Source: Shewanella inventionis
GTDB lineage: Bacteria > Pseudomonadota > Gammaproteobacteria > Enterobacterales > Shewanellaceae
Length of the DNA stretch: 64,000 bases
Direction of reading: 5' to 3'
Assembly (NCBI RefSeq): GCF_014641855.1
Contig: NZ_BMII01000001.1
Span: 186,001 to 250,000 of the forward strand
Part shown: positions 57,791-64,000 of the stretch, piece by piece
Layout: every line of letters begins with the position of its first letter
Numbering within the stretch: position 1 is the stretch's first letter
Translations under genes and position numbers: made by a program
Notes under the pieces: model-generated
Databases searched by the model: none
Told to the model about the DNA's origin: nothing
What the model saw: the letters and a program-made list of their open reading frames with translations, nothing else

Positions 57791-57917
57791 GCCAAAATAA
57801 AAACTACCTCATTATGCCAAAAGCCATCACCAGTGAATACCTATACCTCACGCCTGAGAAAACTTATAATGATGGTATTACACAGTTTTTACTGTTCATT
57901 CGTTAATGGAAACGCCC

Positions 57918-58763
57918 ATGCTTAGTTATCGCCACGGTTACCATGCAGGCAATTATGCCGATGTGCTTAAACATTCAATGCTCATCCAAGCATTAAAAGC
58001 CATGCAGAAAAAAGAAAAACCTTATGTGTATATCGACACTCATGCAGGCGCTGGCGCGTATTCGTTAACGGATGAGTTTTCGCAAAAAACCGGCGAGTAT
58101 TTAGAAGGCGTAGCTAAATTATGGGACCACAAAAATCTCCCAATCGCCCTTGCCGATTATGTTGAGACTGTGCGCCATTTTAATGCTGAATATGACGGTG
58201 AGCTGAGGGTTTACCCTGGGTCGCCGGCAATTGTTGACGTGGAATTACGCCCGCAAGATAGAATGGTGTTGCACGAGCTACACACAACCGACCATGAGCT
58301 ACTTGAAAGTTATTTTATTCAAGACAAGCAAGTCAAAGTGATTAACGACGATGGTTTAGCTGGGTTAATCGCGGCGGTGCCACCTCTTGAGCGCCGAGGG
58401 GTGATTTTAATTGACCCAAGTTATGAAATTAAAACCGATTATATTGATGTTGCGAACACGCTGATTAAAGCCCACAAACGCTTTGCAACAGGTGTTTTTA
58501 TGTTGTGGTATCCGGTGGTAAAACGTGAGCAAACTGAAGCCATGCTGACACTGCTTAAAAATAGCGGCATTAAAAAGCAACTGCGTATTGAGCAAGCCAT
58601 TAATGCCGATAGCGATGAATTTGGCATGACCGCCGCTGGCTTATGGGTGATTAATCCGCCGTGGCAAATGGATGACATGGCTAAAGAAGCATTAGAGTAT
58701 TTAGCGCCTTTATTAGGCCATGCTGACGGTTACACAACAGTAAAATGGGAAGTCGGCGAGTAG
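57918..58763 (+). CDS. rlmJ: 23S rRNA (adenine(2030)-N(6))-methyltransferase RlmJ
   Basis: 281-aa methyltransferase for A2030 of 23S rRNA. The N-terminus MLSYRHGYHAGNYADVLKH is that of RlmJ; YIDTHAGAGAY binds SAM and LIDPSYE is the catalytic DPPY-like motif. ATG at 57918 matches the E. coli start and has GGAAA upstream; the ATG at 57906 adds four residues. Confidence 0.95.
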   Translation: MLSYRHGYHAGNYADVLKHSMLIQALKAMQKKEKPYVYIDTHAGAGAYSLTDEFSQKTGEYLEGVAKLWDHKNLPIALADYVETVRHFNAEYDGELRVYPGSPAIVDVELRPQDRMVLHELHTTDHELLESYFIQDKQVKVINDDGLAGLIAAVPPLERRGVILIDPSYEIKTDYIDVANTLIKAHKRFATGVFMLWYPVVKREQTEAMLTLLKNSGIKKQLRIEQAINADSDEFGMTAAGLWVINPPWQMDDMAKEALEYLAPLLGHADGYTTVKWEVGE

Positions 58764-58780
58764 CCTCCATTAGATAATAA

Positions 58781-58815
58781 AAAAGCCCGGTGCATGTTAA
58801 TGCTCCGGGCTTTTT
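58781..58815. terminator. Bidirectional rho-independent terminator
   Basis: A GC-rich stem (AAAAGCCCGG with CCGGGCTTTT, extended by GCA/TGC across one mismatch) followed by T5, between the convergent rlmJ and M28 peptidase genes. Confidence 0.9.
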
Positions 58816-58834
58816 AATAACAAACTTAAAATGA

Positions 58835-60271
58835 TTACTTAAAAAACGCGCCTGCCGCCCCAGGAAATACCACTGGGCTGACATTACCGTTGGCAGCAAC
58901 ACTTGCTACGCCAAATAAGTAATTATCAATCACTAGATTATCTAAAGTAAATGTTTCCACTTTGCCAACATAACGGCTGTGAGTCCATTCTGGCGCGGTC
59001 GTTGAGCGCCAATACACCCGATAACCTACTACCGTGTCATCAGTGCTTTTTTGCCAACTTAGCGTAGTACTGGGTGACACCTGACCTTCAATGCTCACCT
59101 TAGTTGGCGGCGCTGGTGCCCACGCCTGTGCGGCTAAACTAATTGCATTTAATGCGGTGAGTTTGGCGGTAAAGTCAAAATCGACCCCTTCAATCACATC
59201 ACCGTAAGCAATGCCGTTTTCAACCCGAATATCTTGATGTTGGCGGTCGTAATGCTCGTTGGTTTCCATAATGCGCACCGCTGGTAAACCGGCTTGATTA
59301 AACGGTAAATGATGCCCACCACGGCCAAATCGGTCGAGGCGATACACTAACATAACGTCAAGGTTCGTCATGTACTGGTCGGCTAATGATTTAATTTTAC
59401 GGGCTAAATTACGTGAGGCAGAATCGTTCTCCCCACCACTAAAATAACGCTCTTTTGCTTCGTCGGCGGTTTCGGCAAAGCGCACACCTTCCGAAAACAC
59501 TCGCACACTGCTGTTATTGACCACGCCATTAATGCCGGCAATGTTGCCTATCATGTCGTTATTGAGCACAGCTTGCACTTGCCAGCCTTGTGCTTTGGCA
59601 TAGTCGGCTAAAATATTGCCGCCGTATAGGCCCTGCTCTTCACCCGACAAGGCCGCGTATACTATGGTGCCGTTAAACTGATATTGAGATAACACCCGTG
59701 CAGCTTCTAATGCGCCTGCCACACCGGAGGCATTGTCGTTTGCGCCTGGTGAAATAGAAGTGGCATCCAGCACGTCGGTAACACGCGAATCAATATCACC
59801 GCTCATCATCACCACACGCTTAGGATCTGTTTTACCGCGTTGAATCGCGATAACGTTGACCACTTCTGTTGGCTTGGCGATACGCTTGCCTTCAACCGTT
59901 TTGGCTACGGTAACAACCTCTAAACAGCCACCACACTGTGTTGAAATTCGCTTAAACTCGGCTTCTATCCAGCGTCTTGCTGCGCCAATACCCTGGGTGT
60001 CTGACTGCGTGTCAGATAAGGTATGACGAGTGCCAAAATCAACCAGGGTACGAATATCTTGCTCAATGCGCTGTGCTTGTGGCGCATTAGCAATGTCGTA
60101 TAAGCGCATGTCTTCTTGCGATGGTGCAACTGATGTTGCTGGGGTTGCCGCCATAGCAGGAACCGTGGCCGCACCTAGAATTAATAACCCTGCTAGGCCC
60201 GCTAAACAGTAACCGCTCTTAGGGCTGAGTTTGACGCGCTTTGGCGCTGCTTTGTGGATAAGATATTTCAT
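58835..60271 (-). CDS. M28 family metallopeptidase with C-terminal fibronectin III domain
   Basis: 478-aa exported aminopeptidase-like protein. A signal peptide (about residues 1-41, ending AMA, with a long basic n-region) is followed by the M28 catalytic domain: SGDIDSR, SPGANDNASGVAGALEAAR, LSGEEQGLYGG, NDMIGNI, then NEHYDRQHQD. Where most M28 enzymes have a zinc-binding His (HxD), this one reads DxD. A fibronectin III-like domain (TLSWQKSTDDTVVGYRVYWR) ends the protein. It lies ten bases after the transglycosylase gene, so they share a transcript. Confidence 0.9.
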   Translation of the reverse strand: MKYLIHKAAPKRVKLSPKSGYCLAGLAGLLILGAATVPAMAATPATSVAPSQEDMRLYDIANAPQAQRIEQDIRTLVDFGTRHTLSDTQSDTQGIGAARRWIEAEFKRISTQCGGCLEVVTVAKTVEGKRIAKPTEVVNVIAIQRGKTDPKRVVMMSGDIDSRVTDVLDATSISPGANDNASGVAGALEAARVLSQYQFNGTIVYAALSGEEQGLYGGNILADYAKAQGWQVQAVLNNDMIGNIAGINGVVNNSSVRVFSEGVRFAETADEAKERYFSGGENDSASRNLARKIKSLADQYMTNLDVMLVYRLDRFGRGGHHLPFNQAGLPAVRIMETNEHYDRQHQDIRVENGIAYGDVIEGVDFDFTAKLTALNAISLAAQAWAPAPPTKVSIEGQVSPSTTLSWQKSTDDTVVGYRVYWRSTTAPEWTHSRYVGKVETFTLDNLVIDNYLFGVASVAANGNVSPVVFPGAAGAFFK

Positions 60272-60281
60272 ATGACCTCGA

Positions 60282-61232
60282 TTAACTGGCTAATGCTTTT
60301 TGGTAGCGTTTGAATAATATTTTTACGCGCTTCACATAAGCTTGAGTTTCTGGGTATGGCGGAATGCCACGGTATTGGGTGACGGTGCTTGGGCCAGCAT
60401 TGTACGCGGCGCACGCTAGGTCTAAATCACCATTAAATTGGGCTAATAGCTGTGCTAAATAACGGCTACCACCACGAATATTTTGCTGGGCATTTAATGG
60501 ATTGTCTACGCCCATGTCACTGGCGGTGCCGGGCATTAATTGCATTAAACCTTTAGCACCCGCTTTTGAAACGGCGCCAGGCTTAAACACAGATTCTGCA
60601 TGAATCACGGCTCTAATTAATGCTGGGTCTAACTGATATCTGTGTGCGGCTAACGCCACATCGGTAGCAAAGTGCGACGTAAATAACGGGATTTTATACC
60701 AGTCGATGGTGGAGTCTGGTCGGCAGGCAAAGCACTCGTACAACAACACTTGATAGTCGGCATCTAACGGTTGCTGATCACTAAATACCATAATCCCGTT
60801 AGCTTGCTTATATTGGTACACTTTACGTTTTTCAACGCCAAGATCGCTCACAATACCGTTTTCAGAATATTGCGCTTTAACTCTGAGTTTATTTGGTGTT
60901 GTTGAGGATTTTTTTAGCGGATAGTCGTTGGTTAAGGTGCGAGGTCTAGAAGTATCATTAACATAGCTATTATCGAGTACAAGCTGATCATTGAGCGACG
61001 TAACAGGGGGCTGTTCAATCGCATTAACATGCTCAAGCGCGGGTTCGCTTACGGCTGATGGCTGTAATGAGCGTTGCGTTTTTTGCTCAGGCCGTTCTTC
61101 AATGTATTTGGCTTTAATTTTCGGTTTAACGACATCTTCAACCTCAGGATAAACCACTTGTTTGGCTTCTGCGGTTATTCCCAGCAACACAGTGCCGGTA
61201 AGTAAAAGCGCCAAACTATTACGCCATAACAT
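60282..61232 (-). CDS. Lytic transglycosylase, SLT domain
   Basis: 316-aa exported peptidoglycan lyase. A signal peptide (about 1-24, ending AEA), a low-complexity region and a DUF4124-like segment (KVYQYKQANGIMVFSDQQPL) precede the SLT domain, whose catalytic glutamate lies in VIHAESVFKPGAVSKAGAKG and whose GLMQLMPGTA and AAYNAGPSTV are typical. ATG at 61232 has AGGA upstream and starts four bases after the LemA-like stop; the frame extends 17 codons further into that gene. Confidence 0.92.
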   Translation of the reverse strand: MLWRNSLALLLTGTVLLGITAEAKQVVYPEVEDVVKPKIKAKYIEERPEQKTQRSLQPSAVSEPALEHVNAIEQPPVTSLNDQLVLDNSYVNDTSRPRTLTNDYPLKKSSTTPNKLRVKAQYSENGIVSDLGVEKRKVYQYKQANGIMVFSDQQPLDADYQVLLYECFACRPDSTIDWYKIPLFTSHFATDVALAAHRYQLDPALIRAVIHAESVFKPGAVSKAGAKGLMQLMPGTASDMGVDNPLNAQQNIRGGSRYLAQLLAQFNGDLDLACAAYNAGPSTVTQYRGIPPYPETQAYVKRVKILFKRYQKALAS

Positions 61233-61236
61233 GGGC

Positions 61237-61776
61237 TTATTCCTGCACTTGGTCAAAAATGGGCATCGGGGCAATCCGCGCAAATTTTGCCACTGCCGAC
61301 CCAGGAAAAATTTTTACCCCACTGTTTAACTCATCCACGGCTTTGCGATAAAAATCTTCGGCATGTACAAAATCAAGTTCAAGCTGTAAATACTCGGCCA
61401 ATTGTTCAGTGCATAGCTTGTCTTTATTTACCGTCGACAGCAGTGACTCTAACCCTTGATCGATTTGTTGCCAGGCGGCAATAGACACTGACAATGAGCC
61501 ACCAGCCACATTTGACTCTTCAATGGGTTGGTTCCAATCATGCTGGGGTTGTATGTGTTTTAAGTGGGCAAGTTGCGCTTGCTGTTCAGCGGTTAAGGGA
61601 TGTTGATATGACTGTCTTTCACGACATAATTCGGTAAACAGCGTTAATCGTCTATCGATTTTTGAGTCGATCACTTTTAGCGCTTCAATGGCTGAAGTGC
61701 GTTTTTTAAGTAAACTGGCATACCATAGATAAGCCAGAATAGCAGCTAAAGTGAGGCTAAGTAACAGCGCCTGCAT
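61237..61776 (-). CDS. LemA-like membrane protein
   Basis: 179-aa protein with one N-terminal helix (LLLSLTLAAILAYLWY) and a helical body. The C-terminal DFYRKAVDELNSGVKIFPGSAVAKF recalls the LemA signature (YNxxVxxYNxxIxxFPxxxxA), and the IDSKIDRRLTLFTEL segment fits the LemA R-x-x-L-I-P-N-L region in position. The match is divergent. It is the first gene of the LemA-like, transglycosylase, M28 operon; the envelope context fits. Confidence 0.7.
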   Translation of the reverse strand: MQALLLSLTLAAILAYLWYASLLKKRTSAIEALKVIDSKIDRRLTLFTELCRERQSYQHPLTAEQQAQLAHLKHIQPQHDWNQPIEESNVAGGSLSVSIAAWQQIDQGLESLLSTVNKDKLCTEQLAEYLQLELDFVHAEDFYRKAVDELNSGVKIFPGSAVAKFARIAPMPIFDQVQE

Positions 61777-62214
61777 GGTGACATCCTTTATTATTGTTAT
61801 TCACTATCATAATCATTATTTAATCAAAAGTTCATCTTTATCAACAATCTCTTCGTTAAAAAATAACCACAAAGGTGTTTAGTCAGGACAAATAGATGTT
61901 AAAAATCTGTTTTAATTAAGATCTTAATCATAACACAAACACAGAAGAGTACCTGGATGATATTTACACAAGTAGTTTTTTAATCAGTAAATTTTTCAAT
62001 AACCTAAAGCAAAACCACTTAGGGTGTTTTTTAAACACAATTTAAGTTTAGTCTTTTAAAAATAGTCAATTAGCAAGATTTAAGTATCATTTAATTGCCG
62101 TTAAACTGGGTTTTACGTGCTACATCCTTTTTTGACCAAATCACTGCAGAAAAGTCTATGGCTACAGACACAAAAAAGCCCAGATTAACTGGGCTTTTAA
62201 ACACGGTTCAGTGA
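61777..62214. promoter_or_regulatory. Intergenic region upstream of the LemA-like operon
   Basis: About 440 AT-rich bases with no open frame. At 61802-61820 a Fur-box-like string (14 of 19 consensus positions) lies 25 bases before the LemA-like start; given the AT content it could be chance. The RND gene terminator occupies the right end. Confidence 0.5.
62174..62198 (-). terminator. Rho-independent terminator of the RND gene
   Basis: A perfect 10-bp stem (62174-62183 with 62189-62198) and a five-base loop; on the minus strand it is followed by TTTTTTG (T run extending through the stem end). It lies 17 bases after the RND stop. Confidence 0.88.
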
Positions 62215-64000
62215 TTATATCGACTTTCTATCATTATCGATTTGCTCATGCTCTGCTTCGGTTATTTTTTCACGCTTACTAAAGATGCGTTCAACCACCA
62301 CAAAGAATAACGGCACAAAGAAAATACCCAGGAATGTCGATGACATCATCCCGCCCAGTACAGCAGTACCGATGGCATTTTGACTGCCAGAGCCAACACC
62401 AGAACGAATGGCTAATGGCACTACACCTAAACCAAAGGCCAATGACGTCATTAAAATTGGGCGTAAACGTACTCTCACTGCATGCAGTGTTGCCTCAATT
62501 AAGCCCGAGCCTTTCTCAAAGTATTCTTTAGCAAACTCAACAATCAAGATGGCGTTTTTAGTTGCCAACCCAACCGTAGTTAATAAGCCGACCTGGAAGA
62601 ATACGTCGTTAGGTAAACCACGTCCATTCATGGCGAGCAATGCCCCAATAATACCCAGTGGCACCACAAGAATAACCGATAACGGCACCGACCAACTCTC
62701 GTATAATGCCGCAAGTACCAAGAATACAATCAAGATAGACAGTGCGTATAAGCTCGGAGCTTGGTTGCCAGACAACCGTTCTTCGTATGACAAACCATTC
62801 CATTCTATACCGTAACCTGGTGGAAGCTGTTTGGCCATTTCCTCTAGTGCACTCATTGCCGCTCCGGTACTGTAACCCGGTACTGTTGCGCCTTGAATGT
62901 TGACCGCAGGTACACCATTAAAACGCTGTAACTGAGGTGAACCAAACTCCCACGAACCAGTAGAAAATGCCGAGAACGGTACCATTTCGCCATTGCTATT
63001 ACGCACATACCAGGTATCTAAGTCGCTTGGCTGCATGCGATACTTTGCTTCACCTTGCACATACACCTTTTTCACACGACCGCGGTCAATAAAGTCATTC
63101 ACATAAGAGCCACCCAACGCCGTCGCCATGACGCTATTAACGTTATTAATATCAATGCCTAATGCGCGTAATTTAGCGTGATCAACGTGAATTTGATACA
63201 TAGGTGCGTCTTCCTGACCGTTAGGTCTTACACCCACTAAATTAGGATTTTGCGACGCCATTCCGAGCATTTGATTACGCGCTTCAATCAACTTATCGTG
63301 ACCTTGGCCATTCAAATCTTTTAAGTACATATCAAAACCATTGGCGGTTCCCAGCTCAATCACCGAAGGCGGTACAAAGGCGAACACTAAGGCTTCTTTA
63401 ATTTGCATAAAGCGCCCCATTGCACGGCCAGCTAATGATTGCACATCTTCACCTGGCGCTTCACGGGTAGACCAATCTTTTAAGCCAACAAACGCGAGCC
63501 CCATGTTCTGACCTGAACCGGCAAAACTAAAGCCTGCAACGGTAAACACTGAGTTAACAATGTCTTTTTCGTCATTGAGGTAATAGTCATTAACCTGCTT
63601 AAGCACTTTTACGGTACTTTCTTGGGTTGAGTTTGTTGGTAAGATGGCTTGAGTAAGCAAGATACCTTGGTCTTCATCAGGTAAAAATGCCGTTGGCATA
63701 CGTAAGAAGATCCAACCCACCGCAATCACTAAACCAATGTAAATTAACATCACACGGAATGAGCGTTTTAAAATACTGCCAACGCTCGACTCATAACGCG
63801 AGGTCATTGCATCAAACTTACGGTTAAACCAACCAAAGAACCCCGTATCTGCGTGGGTATGACCTTTTTTAATGGGTTTTAACATGGTGGCACATAATGC
63901 CGGTGTGAGTACGATTGCGACAAACACAGATAACGCCATTGCCGATACAATGGTAATGGAGAACTGACGATAAATAACCCCAGTAGAACCTGACATAAAT
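62215..64000 (-). CDS. RND efflux pump inner-membrane subunit (AcrB/MexB family), 5' partial
   Basis: The C-terminal ~595 residues of a ~1,040-aa proton-driven multidrug pump; the first half lies outside the window, so the ATG near the edge is internal. Visible: [20 protein letters not shown], the porter-domain [13 protein letters not shown], the TM8-12 block ([34 protein letters not shown]) and the acidic C-terminal tail. The adaptor gene would be expected further upstream, outside the window. Confidence 0.94.
   Translation of the reverse strand, partial: FMSGSTGVIYRQFSITIVSAMALSVFVAIVLTPALCATMLKPIKKGHTHADTGFFGWFNRKFDAMTSRYESSVGSILKRSFRVMLIYIGLVIAVGWIFLRMPTAFLPDEDQGILLTQAILPTNSTQESTVKVLKQVNDYYLNDEKDIVNSVFTVAGFSFAGSGQNMGLAFVGLKDWSTREAPGEDVQSLAGRAMGRFMQIKEALVFAFVPPSVIELGTANGFDMYLKDLNGQGHDKLIEARNQMLGMASQNPNLVGVRPNGQEDAPMYQIHVDHAKLRALGIDINNVNSVMATALGGSYVNDFIDRGRVKKVYVQGEAKYRMQPSDLDTWYVRNSNGEMVPFSAFSTGSWEFGSPQLQRFNGVPAVNIQGATVPGYSTGAAMSALEEMAKQLPPGYGIEWNGLSYEERLSGNQAPSLYALSILIVFLVLAALYESWSVPLSVILVVPLGIIGALLAMNGRGLPNDVFFQVGLLTTVGLATKNAILIVEFAKEYFEKGSGLIEATLHAVRVRLRPILMTSLAFGLGVVPLAIRSGVGSGSQNAIGTAVLGGMMSSTFLGIFFVPLFFVVVERIFSKREKITEAEHEQIDNDRKSI

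Noticed and set aside
1..64000. tRNA, rRNA, transposase, integrase or toxin-antitoxin genes
   Set aside because: None could be recognised by eye. A tRNA or covariance-model search was not possible, so small RNAs may have been missed.

Overview
The window is about 64 kb of gammaproteobacterial chromosome, most probably Shewanella. Grounds: many products look Shewanella/Vibrio-like, the bioH-comF-nfuA, tex/greB, ompR-envZ and rsmJ/rlmJ blocks have the usual gammaproteobacterial arrangement, base composition is moderate to AT-rich, and an ATACCAATCAG intergenic motif recurs. The genus is inferred from gene content and was not computed. I saw no rRNA, tRNA, CRISPR array, transposase, integrase or phage gene. 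Both ends cut genes: coxB on the left and an RND pump gene on the right.

Region by region. 1-8.6 kb is a caa3-type cytochrome c oxidase cluster: coxB carrying two tandem cytochrome c domains, coxA, ctaG, coxC, SURF1, a Sco-like unknown, ctaA, ctaB and a SCO protein, with a small antisense DUF2909 gene in the middle. 8.6-18.5 kb holds a polysaccharide deacetylase, a DinF-type MATE exporter, an S9 peptidase, an FKBP isomerase, nfuA, comF/bioH, a Gln-rich unknown and an LtaS-type sulfatase. 18.9-23.2 kb is a minus-strand envelope module, eptA-dgkA-response regulator-histidine kinase. 23.4-29.1 kb holds tex/greB, a relic of an EamA transporter, and a SulP transporter with a tandem universal stress protein. 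29.5-34.8 kb holds a two-repeat secreted unknown, ompR-envZ and a chemoreceptor. 34.8-43 kb holds a peroxiredoxin, LysR-regulated MFS and DoxX/pirin loci, and a Fur-box-led DUF3325-DUF3649-PepSY operon.

From 43 to 57 kb the sequence is more accessory: a PAS-GGDEF protein, a secreted lipase with an unknown exported partner, a periplasmic binding protein, a small EF-hand-like protein, a SHOCT protein, and a formate/nitrite channel fused to a CBS pair behind a 21-codon coupled leader. A pair of 234-bp direct repeats then precedes a eukaryotic-type glutathione synthetase that looks shortened at its N-terminus. It is followed by a SigZ-like ECF sigma factor, a LysR/SDR pair, a small lipoprotein and an orphan membrane protein. 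From 57 kb the order is conventional again: rsmJ, rlmJ, an M28 peptidase, a transglycosylase with a LemA-like partner, and an RND pump.

How the genes work together. The cox cluster encodes the oxidase core plus its heme A and copper assembly factors. The eptA-dgkA pair plausibly couples lipid A phosphoethanolamine transfer to recycling of the diacylglycerol it releases, under the adjacent two-component system. The strongest candidates for something undescribed are the FocA-CBS fusion with its coupled leader and internal ribosome-binding site, the eukaryotic-type glutathione synthetase next to direct repeats, and the lipase with its exported partner.
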